From Cytophagaceae bacterium (GTDB lineage Bacteria; Bacteroidota; Bacteroidia; Cytophagales; Flexibacteraceae), in NCBI GenBank assembly GCA_947464365.1, contig CANHWS010000073.1, forward strand, positions 1 through 13,152: a stretch of DNA of 13,152 nt, read 5' to 3'. The position numbers were made by a program, and so were the translations under genes. The notes beneath the pieces are model-generated. The model did no database searches. It was not told the origin of the DNA and worked only from the letters and a program-made list of their open reading frames with translations. Shown here one piece after another: positions 1 through 6,618 of this stretch. How positions within the stretch are numbered: position 1 is the stretch's first letter; every line of letters begins with the position of its first letter.

Positions 1-5
1 TGCTG

Positions 6-38
6 CAAAGGTAGTGGCTATGGCCTTGCACTTCGCAA
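6..38 (-). promoter_or_regulatory. possible Bacteroidota promoter reading off the left edge
   Basis: The minus strand carries TACCTTTG (positions 13 to 6), a match to the Bacteroidota -7 consensus TAnnTTTG. The only upstream TTG (38-36) is 22 bases away, longer than the usual spacing of about 17-19. The same -7 octamer occurs at the stronger promoter at 8499-8527. It would drive a minus-strand gene outside the window, so it cannot be tested by its context here. Confidence 0.3.
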
Positions 39-159
39 CACCCGCTAGCCTGATTGCGGAAAGGAATGGGTCAGAAACATAAGCCAGCCCACTAGGGTTC
101 TAACCGTAGGTCGCCTTACCAAACGGGCAGCTCCAACCTCGGCAATCAGTACCACATCC

Positions 160-1659
160 TTGCATACCGTCAACCTCGTATGGCTCAAACGTTGTTTGCG
201 CTGGGCGGACCATGCCCCATTGGAGGCTGCCATCAAACGAGGGCAACCATTTTTGGTGTTGTACGCTTTTGAGCCAGACATGATGGCCCTGCCTGAGCAT
301 GATGTGCGCCATGCCCGCTTTGTGTACCAGTCCTTGCAAAAGCTTGACAACTTCATTCGGGCTCATGGAGGGCAGGTTACCATCAGCCACCAGACCATGG
401 AGGACACGCTAGCCATCCTGGCTCAGGCCTACCAAATCCAATCCATTTTTAGCTATGCCGAGACCCACCTGATGGCTACTTATCAGCGGGATAAGTGGGT
501 GGCTAAGTGGTGCCGTGATCATGGTGTCATCTGGCAAGAATACCAACAAAATGGTGTCCAACGAGGGCGAAAGGACCGTCACCTTTGGCGTGAACAATGG
601 GAGGACTTTATGCGTACCAAACCCAACAACCCTGATTGGCAAAAAGCCCAACAGCTTAACCTGATCTGGACCGTGCCAGAAGCCATACGCCAGCAGCTGG
701 CACCTGCCCCGCTCCAGGCCAGCATCACCGAGGTCAACAAACAGTTCCAGCCAGGTGGTGTAGGCCCTGCGGAGCGGTACCTAGCCACCTTCCTTGGGGA
801 TCGTGTCCGGAACTACAACCGCCACATCAGCAAACCACTGTTAGCCCGCACAGGTTGTTCACGTCTGAGCCCCTACATTGCTTTTGGATGCCTCAGCATT
901 AGGCAGATTTATCAGGCCAGTGCACCTTACCTAGCCCAGAAAGGTAAGGCCAAGGTTGTGCAATCATTTCGATCACGCCTGCGGTGGCATTGCCACTTCA
1001 TCCAGAAGTTTGAGCAAGAGTGCCGCATGGAAACCGAGAATATCAACCGTGGGTATGACCAACTGATAGCCAACCATAACTCGGCACTGTTAAAGGCTTG
1101 GATGGACGGCCAAACTGGCTACCCTTTGGTCGATGCCTGTATGCGCTGCCTACACCATACCGGCTACCTCAACTTCCGGATGCGGGCTATGTTGGTATCC
1201 TTCCTGACCAATAGCATGGGAATGCGATGGCAAGATGGCGCCGCCCATTTGGCTCGCCTATTTCTCGATTTTGAGCCCGGCATTCATTATCCACAACTCC
1301 AGATGCAGGCAGGGGTTGTTGGGATCCATATTGTGCGGGTTTATAACCCCATTAAACAAAGTATTGAGCATGACCCAGAGGGCCTATTCATCAGGCAATG
1401 GGTACCTGAGCTAATTAATGTACCCTTGCAGGACCTCCACCAACCACATTTGATGTCCCCATTAGAACAATCATTTAATCGATTTACCCCTGGCCAAGAT
1501 TACCCTTTACCTATCATTGATTGGGAAACATCATCACGAATCTATCGCGAACGTACTTGGGCCCTACGTGACCACCCACTTGTTAAAGCCGAGAATTGGC
1601 GCATCCTTAAACAGCATACCTTGGACAAACCACTGACCATGGAGGGGGAGGAGGACTAG
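160..1659 (+). CDS. cryptochrome/photolyase-family FAD-binding protein, divergent subgroup
   Basis: This is a flavoprotein of the DNA photolyase/cryptochrome superfamily, full length at 499 residues. The N-terminal antenna-type Rossmann domain begins with VNLVWLKRCLRW (4-15), and the C-terminal FAD domain has SRLSPYIAFG (234-243), GQTGYPLVDACMR (317-329) and a distal VRVYNP (392-397). Aligned by eye to E. coli PhrB, the FAD-proximal Asn378 falls on H376, Trp382 on L380 and Trp384 on M382. No Trp stands at the Trp306 position; only the middle Trp (W357) remains. The block HYPQLQMQAG (376-385) replaces the usual NNGGWQW region and looks like a trait of a bacterial subgroup, not decay. Residue 12 is Cys where nearly all relatives have Asp (RDLR). 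No Cys lies after residue 330, so this is not the iron-sulfur class. The start is TTG at 160: the frame is open back to a stop at 46-48 without ATG or GTG, and family homology starts at residue 4. Whether it repairs DNA or acts as a photoreceptor is unknown. Confidence 0.88.
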   Translation: MHTVNLVWLKRCLRWADHAPLEAAIKRGQPFLVLYAFEPDMMALPEHDVRHARFVYQSLQKLDNFIRAHGGQVTISHQTMEDTLAILAQAYQIQSIFSYAETHLMATYQRDKWVAKWCRDHGVIWQEYQQNGVQRGRKDRHLWREQWEDFMRTKPNNPDWQKAQQLNLIWTVPEAIRQQLAPAPLQASITEVNKQFQPGGVGPAERYLATFLGDRVRNYNRHISKPLLARTGCSRLSPYIAFGCLSIRQIYQASAPYLAQKGKAKVVQSFRSRLRWHCHFIQKFEQECRMETENINRGYDQLIANHNSALLKAWMDGQTGYPLVDACMRCLHHTGYLNFRMRAMLVSFLTNSMGMRWQDGAAHLARLFLDFEPGIHYPQLQMQAGVVGIHIVRVYNPIKQSIEHDPEGLFIRQWVPELINVPLQDLHQPHLMSPLEQSFNRFTPGQDYPLPIIDWETSSRIYRERTWALRDHPLVKAENWRILKQHTLDKPLTMEGEED

Positions 1660-1662
1660 GGA

Positions 1663-1683
1663 TTTAGATTGGATAAGGTCACG
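1663..1683 (-). pseudogene. third, minimal relic of a barrel-gene 3' region abutting the phr-like stop codon
   Basis: On the minus strand this reads R-D-L-I-Q-S-K, matching GDLIQPK of the relic at 2228-2320. The adjoining bases up to 1730 also align with 2321-2364, the flank between the next DUF4177-like gene's stop and its relic. Homology ends at about 1660, directly after the stop codon (1657-1659) of the opposing photolyase-like gene, so a deletion or rearrangement joint probably lies there. It is very short and supported mainly by the colinear flank. Confidence 0.5.
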
Positions 1684-1730
1684 CACCCAAAAACCAAGAT
1701 GGAACCAAAGTTACTAGCAAAAAGGCCATC

Positions 1731-2120
1731 CTATTTCTTCGGACGTCTGAAGTAATACTTAGTAGTAGAAAATAACGTAGTGCCATTAACCACTGTAGTA
1801 TTATTCGCAATGTTAGAGAGCTCAAATCCAGCCATACTCATCGAATTAATCATATCTACAATTTGTTTATCGCTTATATTACCTTCTTCTGACACTAGAA
1901 CCCCTTTACTATTATGAACTTTATTAAATTTTATACTCTCAACTCTAAGATTAGAATCTGTAGAAAACATCTGATCTTCACCAGCGGATGATGGCAGAAC
2001 AGTCGTCACAATCTGATACTCATACACAACAGGAGCCTGGTTCTGCGTAGCATTTGGGGCCATGTACAATAACGTACCAAGTGCGGCCATAACACAAGTA
2101 CCTTTCAGGATAGAGATCAT
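1731..2120 (-). CDS. secreted DUF4177-like small protein, paralogue A
   Basis: A 129-residue predicted exported protein. Residues 1 to about 28 form a signal peptide (Lys-bearing start, then a hydrophobic stretch VMAALGTLLYMAP). The mature part opens with VYEYQIVTTV and closes with MINSMSMAGFELSNI and YYFRRPKK. That order (a YEY.IV strand, a helix ending GFEL, a final strand ending in basic residues) resembles the small DUF4177 fold, with a longer, variable middle. Function is unknown. The start ATG at 2120 aligns with the starts of the two paralogues (M-I/M-S/N-x-x-K); another ATG at 2129 is possible. It is the outermost of three tandem copies and has diverged strongly from the others in the middle. 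No terminator hairpin was found after its stop. Confidence 0.75.
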   Translation of the reverse strand: MISILKGTCVMAALGTLLYMAPNATQNQAPVVYEYQIVTTVLPSSAGEDQMFSTDSNLRVESIKFNKVHNSKGVLVSEEGNISDKQIVDMINSMSMAGFELSNIANNTTVVNGTTLFSTTKYYFRRPKK

Positions 2121-2227
2121 CGAGAGCATATAGAGTGCGTAGAGGTTAGTTTAAGTTGGGTTATATGCACCGTGCAACACCCACTACAATAGTAAGCAAA
2201 GTAGTTATATGCTGGTTTATGCCGAAG

Positions 2228-2320
2228 GAAAAAATATTCATCTTGGAAGTCTCGCCCCATAGCCAAATTATATAGAAGCTGGACCATCACCTCCTGCCGT
2301 TTAGGCTGGATAAGGTCACC
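2228..2320 (-). pseudogene. relic of the 3' end of a second HhH/beta-barrel gene
   Basis: Minus-strand translation gives GDLIQPKRQEVMVQLLYNLA, matching 18 of 20 residues with residues 699-718 (numbered from the upstream GTG) of the intact barrel protein encoded at 3482-5665. The DNA over these 60 bases matches at 47 positions, and seven of nine changed codons are synonymous. It continues MGRDFQDEYFF, unlike the intact gene's ending MEEQILLW but shared with the relic at 2821-2892. A one-base loss in the T-run, compared with that relic, takes the frame past the ancestral stop. No start or body of the gene is present, and bases upstream of about 2320 do not align convincingly with the intact gene. 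Confidence 0.75.
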
Positions 2321-2364
2321 AAGCAAAACCAGCACAGGCCCCCATTTAACAGCAACAAAGCATC

Positions 2365-2730
2365 CTACTTCTTTGGACGCCTGAAGTAGTAATTTATGCA
2401 ATTTAAGCTACTAGAACCATTCGCGATATTTTGAAGCTCAAACCCATCCCTACTCATTGAATTGATCATATTGGCAATTTTTTTAAGGTTTTTCTGCACA
2501 TTATCTGTTTTTAACCCAAAGACACCAAAAATTTTATCCAAAATAATTTCTTTGTTCTTGCCGGTAGAATCCGCAAAAATTATACGCCCATCAATCGTGT
2601 TTGGATTATGAGACATCACAATCTGGTACTCATAAACAATTGGGGTTTGGGCCAGCACTTCATTTGGTGTCAGGTTTAGACCGATGCAAAAGGCAGTCAT
2701 CACAAAGGCACGTTTCAGGGTCGAGATCAT
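2365..2730 (-). CDS. secreted DUF4177-like small protein, paralogue B
   Basis: A 121-residue predicted exported protein, second of three tandem copies. The signal peptide covers about residues 1-27 (MISTLKRAFVM, then a hydrophobic core ending near EVLAQ). The mature protein keeps the family ends, IVYEYQIV at the N-terminus and MINSMSRDGFELQNIANG then YYFRRPKK at the C-terminus. The middle is hardly alignable and the segment before the last strand is shorter than in A and C. The ATG at 2730 is preferred over an in-frame upstream alternative because it aligns with the starts of A and C and gives a normal signal peptide. It lies downstream of a terminator (2908-2938), so it needs its own promoter or readthrough. 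Function is unknown; DUF4177 membership is judged by pattern. Confidence 0.72.
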   Translation of the reverse strand: MISTLKRAFVMTAFCIGLNLTPNEVLAQTPIVYEYQIVMSHNPNTIDGRIIFADSTGKNKEIILDKIFGVFGLKTDNVQKNLKKIANMINSMSRDGFELQNIANGSSSLNCINYYFRRPKK

Positions 2731-2820
2731 AAGGAAAGTAGCGTTGGGTTTAGTTTGGGATGGGCTGTTTACACCTTGCAACACCCACTACAATAATAAG
2801 CAAAGTAGTGATATGCTGGT

Positions 2821-2892
2821 TTATCCCGAAGCAAAAAAATATTCATCCTGGAAGCCTAGCCCATTTGGCAAATCGTAGGATAGCCGCAGCAC
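2821..2892 (-). pseudogene. second relic of the lost barrel-gene 3' end, with its stop codon
   Basis: The minus strand reads VLRLSYDLPNGLGFQDEYFF and then A-S-G and TAA (2823-2821). It aligns with the end of the intact barrel protein (V-Q-L-T-Y-N-L-A-K-A-L-G) and shares FQDEYFF with the relic at 2228-2320. An in-frame TAG (2895-2893) cuts it off upstream, and the terminator of the preceding gene begins some 15 bases further on. The spacer from here to paralogue B also matches the spacer in front of paralogue A (roughly 2748-2876 against 2143-2264, about 90% over the best 95 bases). It is too short to be a gene and is best read as a decayed 3' end. Confidence 0.7.
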
Positions 2893-2907
2893 CTATAGAT
2901 ACCCCAT

Positions 2908-2938
2908 AAAAAAACTCCACCAAATCGCTTCAGTGGAG
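2908..2938 (-). terminator. Rho-independent terminator after DUF4177-like gene C
   Basis: The minus strand has CTCCAC (2938-2933), a 12-base loop, GTGGAG (2920-2915) and then seven T (2914-2908). It lies 28 bases after the stop of the gene at 2967-3359 and should end the barrel-gene transcript. No such hairpin follows paralogues A or B. Confidence 0.8.
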
Positions 2939-2966
2939 GTAATAGACACAATACTTAAGGCAGAAC

Positions 2967-3359
2967 CTATTTCTTCGGCCTGCGGAAAAAATAACGGGTA
3001 ATGAAGATACCCGTAGATGACTCTGTCGAATAAACGCCGCTTGTGATGTCATGCAGCTCATAGCCGGCTGTACTCATGGCATTGATCTTGTCTGTGATCA
3101 TTTTGTCATTGTTCCTGATGTTGCCGAAGTTGATCCCGACAAGGCTAAAAAAGTTAACCAAGTTCACTTCTTCCATCTGACCGTTAACATCGGTAGAGAT
3201 CATGCGAGAACGTCCCAAACCACCAGGCACAACACTTTCGACGGTTGTTACCAATTGGTATTCATAAACTGTTGATTGAGCCTGCAAATTGGCCGGAGCC
3301 AAGTACAAACAAGCGCCGAGCATGACCATCATGCAAGTACGTTTTACTAGATTCATCAT
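2967..3359 (-). CDS. secreted DUF4177-like small protein, paralogue C
   Basis: A 130-residue predicted exported protein and probably the parental copy of the array, because it directly follows the intact barrel gene and has a proper terminator. The signal peptide is MMNLVKRTCMMVMLGACLYL with a likely cut near LQAQ (about residue 28). The mature part starts STVYEYQLVTTV and ends in a helix DKINAMSTAGYELHDI and a strand RYFFRRPKK, the DUF4177-like arrangement. The gap to the upstream barrel gene's stop is 122 bases on the same strand, so co-transcription is plausible. The ATG at 3359 (a second ATG follows at 3356) is chosen because the longer frame up to 3422 adds a non-conserved leader before the signal peptide. 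No catalytic motif is visible; function is unknown. Confidence 0.77.
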   Translation of the reverse strand: MMNLVKRTCMMVMLGACLYLAPANLQAQSTVYEYQLVTTVESVVPGGLGRSRMISTDVNGQMEEVNLVNFFSLVGINFGNIRNNDKMITDKINAMSTAGYELHDITSGVYSTESSTGIFITRYFFRRPKK

Positions 3360-3481
3360 AAGTATGGGCAATTGAGGGTTAGATAGGTTAATGAGGTTAC
3401 TGCTGAAGATACTACACTCCAACTAATACAATGATAGGGCAAAGATTTGATACCCAATACCCTCACATCAATATATCCGGC

Positions 3482-5665
3482 CTACCACAACAAAATTTGT
3501 TCCTCCATCCTGCCCAATGCCTTAGCCAAATTATAGGTCAACTGCACCATCACCTCCTGCCGCTCTGGTTGTATTAGGTCGCCCACTATGCGCATTTCAG
3601 CCTGCAGGCCATTGGCGACCTCGGCCTTCAGCAGCAAACCCGTCCGCAGCCCTCGACCATTGAGGTAGGGCAACTGCTGGTACCACATCACTTGTGGTTC
3701 GGTCAGGAAGGGCCGCGCTTGGCTACTAGATACATCATAATAACACATAAACGGCACCGCCCTGAGTTTGCGCCACCGTGGCCACTTTGCTACTATGCTA
3801 GTGTTGATGGCCACACCATATTGTGCAGGCCCGTTGCGCCAATGTTGGTATTGTGTTGTTTGTAATACGCTGGACCACGATAGATCCGTAGTCAACGGAA
3901 TCTGGCTAGATACCTGCGCCACCTGCCGCATCATGTTGGACATACCGGGTCGATCACCTAGGTTATCTAGGGGCTGCACCCTTAGCCGGTATTGGGCGGC
4001 ATAGTTTGCACCCATATCAGTCGCATATCCTATACGTGTCATCGTCTCAAGCCCAATGACCCCGGCCCTACTCACCCGATAGCGCGCCGTGCTAAACCGA
4101 AACACATCCAACCAACCAGACCAAGCCCAACCAATTTGTTTGTTCTGCTCTGCCCCTATGTAGATACCTTGTTCGGCCACTGGTGCGCTCCCCTGCCCAA
4201 AAGCAGCGGCATAAGGCGTATAATAGTTATTGCCATAGTTCCGGAGCCTGACGGTCATCGTGCGATACCGATTTAATCCCCTGATATAGCTGAGGCTTAT
4301 GGCCAAATTATCCAGCCCAGCCGTCGCCAAAAGCCCATCTGCCACCTGCCCTGCTATCTCACCTGAATACGTCCCAGCTCCTACCCTGCGAGATCCGTAA
4401 ATAGTCACGGCACTAGAGGCCTGCCCCATAAATTGGCGGCTGGTGGTGGCGGCCAAGGGTTGGCCATAAATGGTTTGCTGCACACTCGCCCCAACCCGCC
4501 CAATAGCCTGCCCATAGTCATTCAGGATGGGTAGTAGGTACTGGCCACCCATAATCGTTTCGCCAAGGGTGGCACGCCTAGCCAACTGCCCTGCCGTCGC
4601 GTGTATACCAGAAGCAGGCAAACTCCCGATGCTATAACCTTCATCTAGGATGCTGTCTTGCACGGCGATTGGGCTGGCATCAATTTGTTTATAGCTCAAA
4701 TAAGTCATCAACCGTGCCCCATTACCGAGCGCAGTTTGCTGCCTTTGCCCCCTTGGTCCTAAGTCCCAATCCATGGCCACACCCCGCAAAAAACCATATT
4801 CAGCCGTGCTGGTATAGGGCCTTAATCCATCCTGATAACCTTCGAGTGGCGTTGTGGCCATACTACCACGCCCAGCACTCAAGCCAGCCCCCGTCAGCAA
4901 CCGATGCCCAAACGAGGTGGTATAGTCGCCTAAAATCACTTCCCTCAGCCTAGGGCTAAGCCGACCAGTGGCCAAATACCCACTCATAAAATCAGGGCCA
5001 TAAAGGGATCTCGGCGGATTCCATCGATAGTATTCCCCAGGGTCTTGCTGCATCGTTAGGCCAACTGCCAGTCCCGCATCTGTACGCAGACGGTAACGCA
5101 ATAATTGGCTTATCGGCTGACGTGGATAGTCAGTATTAGCCCTTGCCGTAGTACCTACCCGTGCCTGCATCCAATGTACTGGCGCATTCAATAGTCCTTT
5201 CTTTTGCCATTTGTCCGATAGTTGGCGGCCACCTAGTTGTAAGGATGGGCTATCAATAAAAAACCAACGCAAAACATTGGCCAATGCATAGTCAAAGCCC
5301 GGTATCGCTGCCAACTCATATAATGAGCGAAATGGCCCGTATTGCTGGCGGTAGTCCATGAAACTACGTACCAAACTATCAGGCACACCTAACCATAACA
5401 AATCGGCCTCCGTTGCTTCATTGATATCAATGCGGGTTTGGTATTTACTTAGCAAGGCATCAATAGCAGCAGGATCAGGATTTTCAATGCCTTGATAGAT
5501 GGGCAATTGCCGCTCCAATAGCGTTTGCATCAAGGTAGAGGTTGGTTGGCCGGGGAGCGGGACAGCCGGTTGGGTGGCAAGTTGACCATAACAACACGGA
5601 TGACACAGACTGACAGCCAGGGATAAAAACAATCCCCAAAACCAGTATTTATGCCTCCATATCAT
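3482..5665 (-). CDS. helix-hairpin-helix protein with C-terminal outer-membrane beta-barrel-like region
   Basis: A 727-residue predicted envelope protein. It begins with a signal peptide (MIWRHKYWFWGLFLSLAVSL, ending near CYGQ). A ComEA-type HhH segment follows at about residues 78-136: DINEATEADLLWLGVPDSL, then a YGPF turn and ELAAIPGF. The remaining roughly 580 residues are rich in alternating Tyr/Gly/Arg strands and end in an aromatic residue (LLW), as expected of an outer-membrane barrel. The family is common in Bacteroidota and has no settled function; the HhH could bind DNA or another ligand in the periplasm, but that is inference. The ATG at 5665 is chosen over an in-frame GTG at 5677 because it starts the signal peptide directly. 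The likely partner is the DUF4177-like gene 122 bases downstream. A former second copy of this gene is suggested by the relics at 2228-2320 and 2821-2892. Confidence 0.85.
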   Translation of the reverse strand: MIWRHKYWFWGLFLSLAVSLCHPCCYGQLATQPAVPLPGQPTSTLMQTLLERQLPIYQGIENPDPAAIDALLSKYQTRIDINEATEADLLWLGVPDSLVRSFMDYRQQYGPFRSLYELAAIPGFDYALANVLRWFFIDSPSLQLGGRQLSDKWQKKGLLNAPVHWMQARVGTTARANTDYPRQPISQLLRYRLRTDAGLAVGLTMQQDPGEYYRWNPPRSLYGPDFMSGYLATGRLSPRLREVILGDYTTSFGHRLLTGAGLSAGRGSMATTPLEGYQDGLRPYTSTAEYGFLRGVAMDWDLGPRGQRQQTALGNGARLMTYLSYKQIDASPIAVQDSILDEGYSIGSLPASGIHATAGQLARRATLGETIMGGQYLLPILNDYGQAIGRVGASVQQTIYGQPLAATTSRQFMGQASSAVTIYGSRRVGAGTYSGEIAGQVADGLLATAGLDNLAISLSYIRGLNRYRTMTVRLRNYGNNYYTPYAAAFGQGSAPVAEQGIYIGAEQNKQIGWAWSGWLDVFRFSTARYRVSRAGVIGLETMTRIGYATDMGANYAAQYRLRVQPLDNLGDRPGMSNMMRQVAQVSSQIPLTTDLSWSSVLQTTQYQHWRNGPAQYGVAINTSIVAKWPRWRKLRAVPFMCYYDVSSSQARPFLTEPQVMWYQQLPYLNGRGLRTGLLLKAEVANGLQAEMRIVGDLIQPERQEVMVQLTYNLAKALGRMEEQILLW

Positions 5666-5807
5666 CTTACCTACCACCAGATCAATGCTAGCAATTGACT
5701 TGTTGGTTCGTCAATCCTCTGCTAGTGGGATAAAGAAAGTAGGTTTGGAGCAATGACCGATAACTAAACAAAAAATAATCTTTGCCTTGCACCAGTAATC
5801 AGAGGGA

Positions 5808-6497
5808 CTAGAAACCAAGCGGCCCCAATTCCTTAAAGTGCCCATTGCTCTGGACCAGGACTTTGGTACGCTCTGTTTGTTCTAACACGGGCAGGATATG
5901 TTCTAGGTGTGCAATCAGGAAGGCAAGCCGTAGATTTTCAGTCTCCGTCATCAGCAAAATGGCCTCCTGCTGGACAGATAGGCCTAGTTTGCCCGCAATG
6001 GCATAGCTCAGGTAGCTACCAGGTAGCACTACCACCTCTGGGGGGATCACTCCCAGTAAGGCAAATAGCTGATCACGCAGATGCAAGGCAGTATGCTCTA
6101 ATACGGGTGAGCCTTTGCTATTATCTTCTTGATGGCTAACCCTCGCTGCAGCATAGAGCTTGTCCGACCAAGGGTTTTCCCACATATCCGTTCTGTAGGT
6201 ACTAATGCCTAGGGTTCGGATATTACATCTGCCATCTTCTGCCTGATCAGTGATCTCGATGATACGAACAACAGCACCAAAGCTCATTACTTGCCCATCC
6301 AAGAAAGGTGAAATACCAAAACAGCCACCCACTCCTAGGTCTGCCACTAACTCCCGATAACGAGGCTCAAAAACATGCAGATTTAGTGGTTGGCCGGGAT
6401 AGGCCACCAGCCCAAGCGGAAACAAAGGCAACCAAATTGGCCACTGGTTGTCTTCGTCAGAAGGTAATTTGTTGGGTGGCTGGTTATGGGCGGACAT
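5808..6497 (-). CDS. LON peptidase substrate-binding (N-terminal) domain protein
   Basis: A 229-residue cytoplasmic protein made only of the LON N-terminal domain, without the AAA+ ATPase and protease parts of full Lon. The signature is PLFPLGLVAYPGQPLNLHVF followed by EPRYRELV (residues 25-51), then a beta-rich region (GAVVRIIEI, CNIRTLGISTYR) and a helical C-terminal part (about 130-205). Such stand-alone proteins are widespread; the domain binds peptides or substrates in Lon, but the role of the short form is not established. The ATG at 6497 is preferred: the frame extends to a TTG at 6578, but that adds 27 hydrophobic residues with no homology. It lies 121 bases after the unassigned gene at 6619-7221 on the same strand, so the two may form a unit. 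No clear terminator was found. Confidence 0.85.
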   Translation of the reverse strand: MSAHNQPPNKLPSDEDNQWPIWLPLFPLGLVAYPGQPLNLHVFEPRYRELVADLGVGGCFGISPFLDGQVMSFGAVVRIIEITDQAEDGRCNIRTLGISTYRTDMWENPWSDKLYAAARVSHQEDNSKGSPVLEHTALHLRDQLFALLGVIPPEVVVLPGSYLSYAIAGKLGLSVQQEAILLMTETENLRLAFLIAHLEHILPVLEQTERTKVLVQSNGHFKELGPLGF

Positions 6498-6618
6498 AAA
6501 GGGCAGGGCGAAACCGAGAAAACTAAGGCGTGAAACAAGATCACATAGGTCGACAAGCAACCAAAGACTGAGCCACAATGCCTATGTTGACTAGATAACT
6601 GCCAAACCAGATGACCTG

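Noticed and set aside
160..1659. Iron-sulfur (FeS-BCP) photolyase suggested by the many cysteines
   Set aside because: That class needs four Cys in the C-terminal part of the FAD domain. Here no Cys occurs after residue 330, and the QMQAG block is not typical of that class.
2117..2401. 94-codon minus-strand open frame overlapping the end of DUF4177-like gene B
   Set aside because: It starts with TTG inside gene B in another frame. Only its middle (the GDLIQP...EYFF part) is homologous to a real protein, so it is a chance frame around a relic, not a gene.
1731..3422. CRISPR array or phage-type repeat cassette as the source of the repeated units
   Set aside because: The repeats are whole genes with decayed coding relics, diverged and of unequal length. 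There are no regular short repeats, spacers or cas genes.
5741..5748. Plus-strand TAGGTTTG, a -7-like match
   Set aside because: There is no TTG at the right distance (CTG only), and it would read into the 3' end of the opposing LON-domain gene with no plus-strand gene following.
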